Below, in pieces: positions 32,891 to 42,034 of a stretch of DNA of 64,000 nt. The DNA lies in contig OZ024869.1 of NCBI GenBank assembly GCA_964017185.1, positions 8,702,501 through 8,766,500 on the forward strand, in the 5' to 3' direction. How positions within the stretch are numbered: the first letter of the stretch is position 1; each line of letters opens with the position of its first letter. The stretch is from Rugalucina vietnamica. Its lineage: Eukaryota; Mollusca; Bivalvia; Lucinida; Lucinidae. Below the pieces are notes generated by a model. It was not told where the DNA came from. It did not search any database and saw only the letters and a list, made by a program, of their open reading frames with translations. Both the position numbers and the translations under genes were made by a program.

Positions 32891-33885
32891 GAGCGGGTCC
32901 GTCTATTGCCGAACGTCGGCAACTTCCGAACGATTTTATCAAGTCCTTGTCTTACTTCAACGTTTGCTTCAACAAACTTTTCTTTGCAAATGATATTTGT
33001 TTAGTTCCTTCCTGTCCCCCTGCCTTGCATCGGCTGCTGCTGCATACAGTGGTTATATTTAAATCTAAATTAAAATGTGTTAGTAACGACCGCGCATCCG
33101 CCCTGTGCGAGTGCATAAGACCACTTGTCATTGGGCGTAAGCTCTCGTTTTGATGCCCAGAGTTGTTATCCAATGAACTACGCAAAATCAGCCCACCAAA
33201 TAAACGAATTCTTGATTCCAATTTACGACCATCACTTATGACCTATAATTATTGTTATCGTCAACCGTTCGGAAATACACTGTCCAAAATTGATTAGCCG
33301 GCTAATTCCGAACGACTCTTGCCGTCGTCGCTAGGTGTGTGTATGTTTTTATGAATTCGAGTCGGAACCTGGAAAGGAACATGGTCTTTTGCGTTTCATC
33401 GTCAAATGAATTAATATTAGTCTCTTGGAGAGACTAAGTAAATGGTTAGTATGCTGATAAAAATTACAGCATTTTCCGGGTTATCATGGGTCCCTAAGTA
33501 CTAAAGCATTAGTCACAAACCCGCATTTCGGATCTCTGGGTATTATTGTCTTTTACATTAAAATAGTTAAGTTACAACATAAAATATCGTTTCAACTCAA
33601 TTATTATTCCACCTTCATGTTTGTTGTTTAAGAATATACAGTTGTTCGGAATTAGACGACGCATTCGTCCGGATGACCCGGCCCGTTCGGAAATACACGG
33701 CGATGGTCATGTAACTTAAAGTCACGTGATCGGAAGGGGTGAATGATTTAACAATCCGCGATATACCGCTAATGTTCAGCATTAGATTTTCTGTCATTTG
33801 ACACAAAGTAAGGCTAGACTCGTCTTGTTTTCAGTTTTTTACGGAAATTTATGCCTTAACTGTTCGGAAATACCCTAACCCGCTC
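32891..33885. mobile_element. 995-bp TIR element flanked by TA, with repeated CCGAACG motifs
   Basis: Ends GAGCGGGTCCGTCTATTGCC and, read inward from the right, GAGCGGGTTAGGGTATTTCC. Flanked by TA (32,889-32,890 and 33,886-33,887) within segment E; sister copies at 34,700 and 41,480 lack it. CCGAACG or its complement occurs at about 32,909, 32,926, 33,269, 33,308, 33,635, 33,685 and 33,860. No transposase frame. A TA duplication fits Tc1/mariner-like mobilisation, but the repeats are not diagnostic. Confidence 0.8.
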
Positions 33886-34619
33886 TACATCTAAAGAGCT
33901 ATCAGACACGCTAATTCTGCTGATATGCAATGTGGGCATATTTATTATGTCACGAAGATTTTCATAACACAAAAACACAGATATATTATTTATATGTTTA
34001 TTTTATATTAGATTTCCCCCAGTTTGCCACAGCTAGTTTTAGAAAGAAATGCCAAACAAATATAAAACTGTAGGCTACAGTTTAAAATATACATCATCAA
34101 TGATTTATGTATTAATTTTTTTTGTCTCAGAACAATTTTGTCTCAGTGGACAATAACTTCCTAAGACGCAGCAAGATATGATCTATCTACGCAGCCTTTC
34201 TTCAAATATGAAAAGTATATTTTTCTCTTTAAGCCGCGAACAAAAAGGCAAGCAAATAATGTTTATAGCTAGATTTTAAATAATGAAATAAAACAGACTT
34301 GCAATGACCTCAAACTTAAAATACATTGCAGACCGTTTGCTGAAAAGAATGCAACTGACTAAACTCCTCGATCACATTTCCGCAGTTCGCCTCCGAAACT
34401 TATTTTGAACTATATTTCGCCCTGCAAAATTGAACGAATAACTATATTGAGGGCCCAGTAACAAAATGCAACTTTTATTTCATAATAATAGAATACATAC
34501 ATGTACTATAGATTTTATCCAAAAATTGTTAGATACTGAAATGGTAGCTGAAAAACAATTTTGGAGTGGGAATCTTTTTCTGTTTGCGCCTTTTTCTGAT
34601 TTTTGCCTACTTGTACCTT
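33886..34619. repeat. Segment E: end of copy C and a partial further copy
   Basis: 33,895-34,020 resumes copy C (AGAGCTATCAGACACGCTAA, ATGTGGGCATATTTATTATG). 34,025-34,560 is another copy (AGCTAGTTTTAGAAAGAAAT, GACGCAGCAAGATATGATC, AAGCCGCGAACAAAAAGGCA, CTCCGAAACTTATTTTGAAC). Confidence 0.7.
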
Positions 34620-34622
34620 TTT
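34560..34622 (+). mobile_element. Tiny Naiad 3' tail
   Basis: TTTTGGAGTGGGAATCTTTT, TGCGCC, then TTGCCTACTTGTACC and a T run: about 60 bp of the extreme Naiad 3' end, inserted before TTCAGTTGATGACG of segment E. Confidence 0.85.
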
Positions 34623-36029
34623 TCAGTTGATGACGAAAAATGTATACACGTACTGGAAGAATATGCATAAATTCTATTTGAATATGTGAGAATAAATAAA
34701 TAACATTTATTAATCTCAAGAGCTATACGACAGACTAATTCTGCTCATATACAACGTGGGCATATTTATTATGTCAAGAGGCTAATTCTGCCGATATGCA
34801 GCTTGAATGTTGGCATATTTATTCGATAAAAAAGATTTTCATAACATTTACTAAAGTCTTTAAAGCCAATTTATTATTTATATTTTTATTCTTTATTACA
34901 TTTTACACATTTTGCCAGAGCTAGATTTAGAAAGTATAAAACTGAAGGCAACAGTTAAAAGATACATCATAAATGATTTATATTTTAAAATCTTTGCCCC
35001 AGTGGACAAAAACTTCATTAGACGCAGCAAGACATTGATCTATCTACGCAGCTTTTCTTCAAATATGAAAAGTATATTTTTCTTTTTAAGCCGTGAACAA
35101 AAAGGCAAGCAAATAATGTTTATAGCTAGATTTGAAAAAAAAAAAAAATGAAAGAGAAACAGAGATACAACGACCACAAATTTAACATACGTTGCAGCCC
35201 GTTTGCTGAAAAAATGCAACTGACTAAACTGCTCAATCACATTTCCGCAGTACGCCTCCGAAACTTATTTTGAACTATTTTTCGCCTAATAACTATTTGG
35301 AGGGTCAAGAGAGCGTCGCAATATAAACTCAATCTATAATTTGTATTTGTTGTCTTAACCGATCCGGATTGCTCAATAGATAGGCGTCCGATTGCAGCCT
35401 CCTTAGATTGGATAACATGACCTCAAAACATGACAAAAAACGATGTCACCATGCTGTGACATGACACAAATACAATTAGTTCATCTTATCAATTATAAAT
35501 TGAATGGATTTATAAACTAATTAATTAAAAGCAAATTATTTTAGATTCCATGTGAATGTTTTTATTAGAAAGAAAATATAAACTGTCTCAGTGTGTGCGA
35601 CCACCATAGATCATGTGGATCAGTTGGCTTACCCGCACATCGTTACACTTCTGACATCGCTCCACTTCCTTCACTCCACCACCCCTGTATCGCGAGACAC
35701 CGACGTAAACGATCTGTCTAGAATGAATGACACTCGATTCGCAGAGGATGTAGAGACCAGAGGAATTGGTGTTGGTCTTGCATTCTCCAGGTGGGATGGA
35801 CGCAAACGTTATGAGTAGCAAAGGAGTGCCATAATGGGGGCGTAGCTGTCCCGAAATATAAGTTCCTTTTAGATAGTTGTAAGGAATGCCCAATGACTAC
35901 CAATGAATGGATACTTCTATTCATATTCAGTTTACTTTGCACCTACGAAGACAAACCCAAAGGATATCAAAAACAACTTATATGATGACTTCATAATTTC
36001 TGTTACACAACTGTAATAACAACTCATGA
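34620..36029. repeat. Segmental duplication, copy A (left part)
   Basis: Collinear with 41,400-44,230 apart from insertions: CAGTTGATGACGAAAAATG, CAGAGCTAGATTTAGAAAGT, GACGCAGCAAGACATTGATC, GGCAAGCAAATAATGTTTAT, CGATGTCACCATGCTGTGAC, CGACCACCATAGATCATGTG, then GTTACACAACTGTAATAACA. The short frames with a YRGGGV-like word at 35,588-35,893 and 43,780-43,974 (minus) are matched but not full-length conserved. Copy A continues at 40,668 beyond the Naiad insertion. Confidence 0.8.
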
Positions 36030-36377
36030 AGCTGAGGGTGAGGTTAGGTACCTGTAAAACCGGTTTAAGCCCGCCAGTAACTTTGTATTACTGATCGTTC
36101 CAAGTCGATACTTCTGTGGTGGTTCTTTTTGTTTTATGTCTTGGTGTTTAATATTTTTTGTGTTGTTGGCGCCTTATGTATGTTTTCATATTTTTAGTTA
36201 AGTTAAGGTAACTGAGTGGCCACCTATTGGGAAAATATCTGCTCATTCGGCTTACGATATGTTTCATGGTATAAAGTACCTGATTGTTAGTTTGGTTTTT
36301 TCCCACCTCGGTTTTTGGAGTGGGAATCTTTTTCTGATTGCGCCTTTTCCTGATCTTTGCCTACGTGTACCTTTTTA
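36030..36377 (+). repeat. Naiad pseudo-LTR (partial copy of its own 3' end)
   Basis: Starts AGCTGAGGGTGAGGTTAGG and ends TTGCCTACGTGTACC-TTTTT. It matches the last ~345 bp of the element (40,320-40,667) in the same orientation. PLEs often carry such a directly repeated 3' end upstream of the body, giving a pseudo-LTR arrangement from tandem or template-switched insertion. Confidence 0.85.
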
Positions 36378-36746
36378 TATCAGAGTTCTTGTGGTTGTGC
36401 CGTGTAGCGGCCCTAAAATGTCTCCCCGTACATCCATTTAATGCTCTTATTTTTCCAATCCTCAGGGATTGCTTGCAATCAGTTTGTATTTTCCTATCTC
36501 TATCTACCACAACTCTTCGATACCGTATTGAAGGTCATTAGTTGACCGTCACTCGTATCTCGTTGTATAAGCGATTCTTACGTTTCTATCCATGGACTTG
36601 TATTAGGCATGGACCTGAGGTGTGGGCTTTGGTTATACCTTTTTCTTTCATTCGAAAGATTTTGCATTAGGATTGTGCATTATTTATTCTACAACCGGTA
36701 TGAGTGTCGCGCTCCTTTTGGCAGTATCAACACAATACTCCCAACT
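36378..36746 (+). other. Naiad 5' leader, non-coding
   Basis: About 370 bp between pseudo-LTR and coding part. Contains TAGCGGCCCTAAAATGTCTC and GTCTCCCCGTACATCC, similar to a piece of the 14.4 / 16.7 kb repeats (GGATGTACGGGGAGAC type), so part of it may be shared with another repeat. Confidence 0.55.
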
Positions 36747-37712
36747 ATGACTATTACAAAATGATTAGGAATTACATTAACTCCCCTTAGGTTGCATGCC
36801 GCGTCTACTGTACGGATATCTCATTCAACTAACAATTTTCAAAATTTATTACCTACTGTTAGGGTGACACCTCTTAATTTATTTTCGGCATCTACTGATA
36901 ATCTACACGGAGCTTCTAATTCTAATATGTTTCGTAATAATCTTCAGATCAGGTTATCTCCACTCAAATCACCAATTTTACGTAAATATATTAATCCGTT
37001 CAAGAGACCTGGAATGTACCCTAGTATTTCTAAGTGCAATGCCAAGAAGTGCAACTGTTGCAATCATTTATGCTCTAAGACTACTATCACTTCATCTGTG
37101 AATGGTAGGACATTTTCAGTGGTTAATAATTCTGATTTAGACTGAAAATCAATGGATCTTGTATATGTTCTTACTTGAAATACAAACAATTGTAGGATGC
37201 AATATGTTGGACAGACTTGTCGAACTTTGCAAAACCGATTTGGTGAGCACTATCGTAGAAACAGAAAGCCCGAAAATAATGATACCTTTCTGTACCAGCA
37301 TTTTAAGCGCACTGGTCATTCTCCCAATGATGTTAAAGTTCAACCAGTGGAGAAAATCTCATATAATGAAAATTCTTCAGTTATATTCAAAAACATTAAA
37401 CGATTTGAAACTGAACTTAAATGGATAAAATTACTGCAAACACCCTTTCCACTGGGATTTAACGACAACATTTACCATGAAAGAAATATTTCCAAAATGC
37501 CCGATTTTGATGTACTTACACTTTCAGAGTCTCGTAAACGTAAATCTAGATCTCATGGTATACGGAAAAAGGGTAATGACAAACGTAAACGGTGCGCTGC
37601 ATTGAAATTGAACATTTCCCTTAATGATTTAGCTGTAAAACTAAGGATTCACGGTCGACATCCAATGCTGTCTTATCTTAGTTCTCTACCTATTGCTGCA
37701 TTACGTTTCTGA
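36747..37712 (+). CDS. Naiad N-terminal GIY-YIG endonuclease with in-frame TGA (candidate Sec) codons
   Basis: One frame runs from about 36,765 to 37,709 interrupted only by TGA. A Cys-rich stretch (KCNAKKCNCCNHLC) precedes the GIY-YIG core: VYV (37,161-37,169) and QYVGQT (37,200-37,217), then RTLQNRFGEH with the catalytic Arg, FLYQHF, and FETELKWI with the Glu. TGA at 37,143 stands in DLD-x-KS and TGA at 37,176 in VYVLT-x-NTNNC. In the family these are cysteines, the second being the first Cys of the CCHH motif of PLE endonucleases. The enzyme nicks target DNA to prime reverse transcription. The start is uncertain: an ATG at 36,747 is followed by another TGA at 36,762, and no Cys expectation is known there. 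The terminal TGA (37,710) is probably decay, since the next domain is in another frame. Confidence 0.75.
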
Positions 37713-37789
37713 CACAGAGGCTAATGGATTTTACGATAGAAATCATCAAATGTATGACGCTGCACTGTTAACAAGATGTTATACTCAGC

Positions 37790-38290
37790 ATGCTCTTCGG
37801 CCATTTATCGATTCCGAATCTAATCACATTAGAAGTTTTATTATTTCCTGTCATCAATAAGGGAATTGACTTTATTGATTTACCAAGCATATTCCAAGAT
37901 AAATCAGTGATACAGTCTATACCTACCTACTTCCAAAATTCAGAACCTCCAATTATTTGTTACAAATATAATAAACCAATCAGAAATACTATTTTTAATT
38001 TCAATAAACTTGTTTCTGATCTTGATATCCATGCTAATACTCCTAAGTCTTGAGATTGTAAAGATTCAAAATATGTTTATCAACCAGCTGGACATATAGT
38101 TACTGGAAATTTAAAAATAATTTCGGATTCTAGAATTCGCAAAATTGTTTCTCTAAAGGTCCGAAATATAGATTCCCTTCCTACATTAACTTCGACAAAT
38201 CTGCATTAAATGATTTCGGTAATCGATGGTGTAAACGAGAGGGTGTTGAGGATAATGCTCTTAAAGAATGAAAAAGAAGTATCTTCACTA
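37790..38290 (+). pseudogene. Naiad CxC linker and start of RT region, with TGA at the first Cys of CxC
   Basis: FINKGIDF-like linker text: NKGIDFIDLPSIFQDKSV, then YNKPIRNTIFNFNKLVSD, then TPKS-x-DC followed by KYVYQPAGHIVTGNLKI. The x is TGA (38,051-38,053), exactly the first residue of the characteristic CxC motif that joins endonuclease and reverse transcriptase in Naiads. Downstream, GPKYRFPSYINF and DFGNRWCKREGVE lie in another frame, and one TGA there (KE-x-KRS) is not at a Cys position. So Sec usage and ordinary decay coexist in this copy. Confidence 0.7.
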
Positions 38291-38292
38291 TC

Positions 38293-39261
38293 GTGGATAA
38301 ACGTATTAAGTTTTATTCACAAAATACTAATGTTTTACCTCCTAAACCCAAATCGTCATTTAGGCATTTGAAGCAGGGTATCCAAGAATTTCATAGAAAG
38401 TATGTATTGGTTCCGGCAGATAAAGCCGCTAACAATGTTGTTGTCGTTTGTAGGCTTCACTACGTTAACACCTTAAAACAGGAGCTTGATGGTACCAGGG
38501 CTTATCTGGAGACAGATACTGATGAGGTGTCTGTAGTTAATGCCAACTTAAACGATTTACCTGTTAAGTTTTCTGTTTGTGTCAATGAAGGCCACGACAA
38601 ACTTCCTACGATGTATTGGTTACCTAAGCTTCACAAAAGACCATACAAATCTAGATTTATTGCAAATTCTAGCTCTTGTACTACCACTGAACTTTCTAAA
38701 TTATTAACTTCCTGGTTTACTGCTATCAAATCTCATGTTATAAGATACTGTGAGACAGTGTATGAAACTTCAAATAAAAATTGGTTTTGGTCAATAAATA
38801 ATAATGGTGAGGTGCTCAGTAAATTGAAGTGTAGAGGGTTCCGTGCGAAAAGCTTGTCCACATATGATTTTTCTACTCTGTATACAACATTACCACATAA
38901 TCTAATTAAAGAAAAACTTCTGGATTTGATAGAGTGGACCTTCAAAAGGGCATTAAAAATCTATGGTTCACTTTATTTGGCATGTAATGACAGAAAGGCT
39001 TTTTTCACTTCCTCTGACCAAAGTCGGTATACACTTTGGTCATGTCAGAATGTGTGCGACGCCTTGTTCTATCCCCTTGATAATATTTATATTAGATTTG
39101 GGACCAAGTTATACAGACAAATTGTTGGAATTCCGATGGGTACAAATTGCGCACCTCTCGTAGCTGATTCATTTTTATACTGCTACGAAAGTGATTTGAT
39201 GGATTCTCTTAACCATGATAATCAAGCTGATGTTATCGAGGCTTTTACTTGTACTTTTTAA
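38293..39261 (+). pseudogene. Naiad reverse transcriptase, fingers and palm
   Basis: 322-residue frame. Landmarks in order: KYVLVPADKAANNVVVV, MYWLPKLHKRPYKSRFI (RT2-like), STYDFSTLYTTLPH (motif A with catalytic Asp), a fingers-palm stretch LACNDRKAFF, and VGIPMGTNCAPLVADSFL (motif B). The reverse transcriptase copies element RNA at the nicked target; PLE enzymes are the closest relatives of telomerase RT. Non-AUG start in this frame, since it is internal to a longer polyprotein. The frame leaves the palm before motif C, which lies in the next frame. Confidence 0.85.
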
Positions 39262-39721
39262 TTCCATATGTAGGTACCTCGATGACCTTTTGAACATTGA
39301 CAACCCTTATTTTGAAGGTATGGTCAATCACATTTATCCACCTGAACTTCAGTTAAACAAAGCCAATATCTCAGATACCGAAGCCCCCTTTTTAGATCTA
39401 CATCTTTCTGTTTCAAATGGATTTGTTTCTTCTAAAATTTATGATAAGCGCGATGACTTTGATTTTGACATAGTAAATTTTCCTTTTTTTGATTTTGACG
39501 TTCCTCGTCGTGCTTCTTATGGTGTATACATTTCGCAACTTATTAGGTTTGCTAGAGTCTGCAATCATGTTACAGACTTCAACGCTCGAAATAAATGTTT
39601 AACGGCAAAACTTCTCCAACAGGGATATCGGTATCATAAACTTCGAAAAACCTTTTCTAAATTTTATCACTATGAATTGATTTCCAAATATAATGTTGGG
39701 TTAAATAAAATTAATTGTTAG
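39215..39721 (+). pseudogene. Naiad reverse transcriptase, motif C and thumb
   Basis: Contains motif C RYLDDLLNIDNPYFEGMV with the two catalytic Asp, then NISDTEAPFLDLHLSV, SSKIYDKRDDFDFDIVNF, SYGVYISQLIRFARVCNHV and YRYHKLRKTFSKFY. It overlaps the preceding frame by 47 bp, so one frame change separates motifs B and C here. The frame stops in the 74-bp insertion that begins at 39,711. Younger copies at 45,678-46,439 (minus) keep this whole region open. Confidence 0.85.
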
Positions 39722-39784
39722 ATTCTTTGGAAGCAGTAAAAATACAAAACTAGAAGATGGGCCATATTGTACAATTTCGGGTAA
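39711..39784. repeat. 74-bp insertion in the Naiad RT region
   Basis: The normal sequence GGGTTAAA-GACGC is split. The insert contains GAAGCAGTAAA, TGGGCCATATTG and CAATTTCGGGTA, matching pieces of the 14.15-14.7 kb repeat. The nested Naiad at 45,057 lies at exactly the same internal position of another copy. Confidence 0.75.
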
Positions 39785-40015
39785 GACGCTTTTAAGTGAG
39801 GGCCTTTCGGAACCTCAATTTTATGGTGACCTGGTTTACAAATTAAAGAAACTTAAAGGAATTAACGATTTTTCTTTTCAGTTCAGAAAAATCATAACAC
39901 GTTACAGACGTATAGTTTATAACTTGAATGTTATGCGACAGTCTGCATGCTTAGTTTTTAACCCAATCATGGTTGATAACTATGCTGCCTTCTTTAATTG
40001 CACGCCGGTGGGTCG

Positions 40016-40667
40016 GGCGTCAGACTCTATGATGGCCCCGACTTAAAGCTATTTATTTTTGTTGGTTGGTGCCGGAGCTTCTTGTCTGTTGCTTGGCCCA
40101 CCGGGGTCCAACTGGTGTTTTTCTTTTGCTCCGGAGTTAGTAGGTTATTCGTCGCCCAGGGATCTCCATCGTCGGGCAGCTTACTCAATCTGTGAATCCT
40201 GGGTTTTGATTCATCAGGATGTTTATCATGATTTATTTGTTTGTTCTTGATGATTCATTGACTAGTTAGAGATTCACCACAAGGACCAAATAACTAACTA
40301 AATGTTATGAACCACTGCAGAAGCTGAGGGTGAGGTTAGGTACCTGTAAAACCGGTTTAAGCCCGCCAGTAACTTTGTGTTACTGATCGTTCCAAGTCGA
40401 TACTTCTGTAGTGGTTCTTTTTGTTTTATATCTTGGTGTTTAAAATTTTTTGTGCTGTTGGCGCCTTATGTATGTTTTCATATTTTTAGTTAAGTTAAGG
40501 TAACTGAGTGGCCACCTATTGGTAAAATAGCTGCTCATTCGGCTTACGATATGTTTCATGGTATAAAGTACCTGATTGTTAGTTTGGTTTTTTCCCACCT
40601 CGGTTTTTGGAGTGGGAATCTTTTTCTGATTGCGCCTTTTCCTGATCTTTGCCTACTTGTACCTTTC
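40016..40667 (+). other. Naiad 3' end: C-terminus and structured 3' untranslated region
   Basis: The coding part ends FFNCTPVGRAS-DSMMAPT with TAA near 40,046. The ~620 bp that follow are repeated in every copy here. Paired elements: CCGGAGC (about 40,072) with GCTCCGG (about 40,129), TAGTTAG (about 40,263) with CTAACTA (about 40,290), and CAGTAAC-TTTGT-GTTACTG (about 40,367). A SECIS element would be expected here if TGA is read as Sec, but I could not identify its core by eye. The element ends CTACTTGTACC-TTT. Confidence 0.75.
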
Positions 40668-40938
40668 CATGATGGCAACAATTCTCGAGGAATTCAACAC
40701 AGGCCGCCATAGATCAACTGGCTAGCCTACACTCCGCTCCACTTCGATACTTCGTTCAACTTTTGCGAGACTGCCTTTAAACTTTAATGTGACAGTCGAA
40801 CAGATTACAGATTTTGTAATCGACTGTAATCGAAATTGCTTGCTTTGTTCTTTTTGATTGCTAAAATACTACTAATTGAATGGATGTTTTAAATTCGTCT
40901 GGCTTACCCGCACATTTACGAATGAAGTGAACAATGTT
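40668..40938. repeat. Segmental duplication, copy A (right part)
   Basis: CATGATGGCAACAATTCTCG, AATTCAACACAGGCCGCCAT, then ACTCCGCTCCACTTC and GTCGAACAGATTACAGATTT. Matches 44,226-44,327 and continues in copy B at 47,365-47,415, beyond that copy's own Naiad insertion. Confidence 0.8.
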
Positions 40939-41169
40939 GGTGTTTATCATAATTTATTTGTTTGTCCATGATGAAATATTTCATATTTTTAGTTACGTTT
41001 AGGTAACTGAGTGGCCACCTACTGCAAAAATAGCTGCTCATTCGGCTTACGATATGTTTTCATGGTATAAGTACCTGATTGTTAGTTTGGTTGTTTTCCA
41101 CCTCGGGTTTTGGAGTGGGAATCTTTTTCTGATTGCGCCTTTTCCTGATCTTTGCCTACGTGTACCTTT
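40939..41169 (+). mobile_element. Solo Naiad 3' end with internal deletion
   Basis: TGTTTATCATAATTTATTTG joined directly to TTCATATTTTTAGTTACG, then GTGGCCACCTACTGC, the GGAGTGGGAATC segment and the terminus CTACGTGTACC-TTT. About 260 bp of the 3' untranslated region, including the hairpin, is missing. Confidence 0.85.
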
Positions 41170-41399
41170 CTGTAACTAGAAGGCTTCTTCTGATTCATGT
41201 CCAGTCGGTATTAAAAGGGAAATAATACATTCAAGTTAAAGCTTTTAAAATGTGACTATAGCATACTAATTGACGGGACTATATGATCGCGATGTACGGC
41301 AAGAGGTGGTTTGGGCCTCGTCTCATCTAATATTTATCAGAATATAATAATTCTGGTATCAACAAATGGGCAAGTTTCTAATCAAAACATCCATGCATC
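41170..41399. other. No recognisable feature
   Basis: 230 bp, nothing recognised. Confidence 0.35.
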
Positions 41400-41574
41400 A
41401 CAATTTCAGTTGATGAAGAAAAATATATACAAGTATACATAAATTCTATTTGAATATGGGAGAATAAATACGTAACATTTATTCATCTCATGAGCTATAC
41501 GGCTGATATGCAATGTGGGCATATTTATTTTGTCAAGAAGATTTTCATAACATATACTGAAGTCATTATATTAT

Positions 41575-42034
41575 TTATACTTTTATTCTTTATCAGATTT
41601 CTCCCATTTTTCCAGAGCTAGATTTAGAAAGTACAAAACTGTAGGCAACAGTTAAACTATATATCATAAATGATTTATATATTAAAATCTTTGTCTCAGT
41701 AGACAAAAAGGTACAAGAAGGCAGCGATCAGGAAAATGCGCAATCAGAAAAGGATTCCCAATCCAAAAACCGAGGTGGGAAAAACTAAATTAACAATCAA
41801 GCACTTATACTTTTATTCTTTATCAGATTTCTCCCATTTTTCCAGAGCTAGATTTAGAAAGTACAAAACTGTAGGCAACAGTTAAACTATATATCATAAA
41901 TGATTTATATATTAAAATTTTTGTCTCAGTTGACAAAAAGGTACAAGAAGGCAAAGATCAGGAAAATGCGCAATCAGAAAAGGATTCCCAATCCAAAAAC
42001 CGAGGTGGGAAAAACTAAATTAACAATCAAGCAC
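41575..42034. repeat. 230-bp tandem duplication spanning a Naiad/host junction
   Basis: Units 41,575-41,804 and 41,805-42,034 are nearly identical. Each has host segment E (TTATACTTTTATTCTTTATC, CCAGAGCTAGATTTAGAAAG) followed by the first ~100 bp of the minus-strand Naiad 3' end (GGTACAAGAAGGCA). The duplication arose after the Naiad inserted. Confidence 0.85.

Larger units (their letters stand above)
36030..40667 (+). mobile_element. Near-complete Naiad-type Penelope-like element
   Basis: Retroelement of the PLE clade with permuted domain order (endonuclease first). Layout: partial pseudo-LTR (36,030-36,377), 5' leader, N-terminal GIY-YIG endonuclease, CxC linker, reverse transcriptase, 3' untranslated region. 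Its limits are read from the empty site at 44,221-44,245 (AACTCATGATGGCAACC) of the sister segment: CATGA is duplicated at 36,025-36,029 and 40,668-40,672. Three in-frame TGA codons occupy positions where cysteine is expected. In addition there are a few frame changes and a stop that Sec cannot explain, plus a ~74 bp insertion at 39,711-39,784, so this particular copy is inactive. Confidence 0.85.

Noticed and set aside
35588-35893. Minus-strand ORF with a YRGGGV-like word, matched at 43,780-43,974
   Set aside because: The match is due to the segmental duplication. Frame length, start and C-terminal parts are not conserved between copies, and there is no domain.
37710-37712. TGA ending the endonuclease frame (ALRF-x) as Sec
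   Set aside because: The following codons soon reach TAA in this frame, while coding-like sequence continues in another frame, so this is decay.
38270-38275. TGA in the Naiad RT lead-in (KE-x-KRS) as a fourth Sec codon
   Set aside because: No cysteine is expected at this position in the family as I know it; a tryptophan-to-stop change or other decay is simpler.
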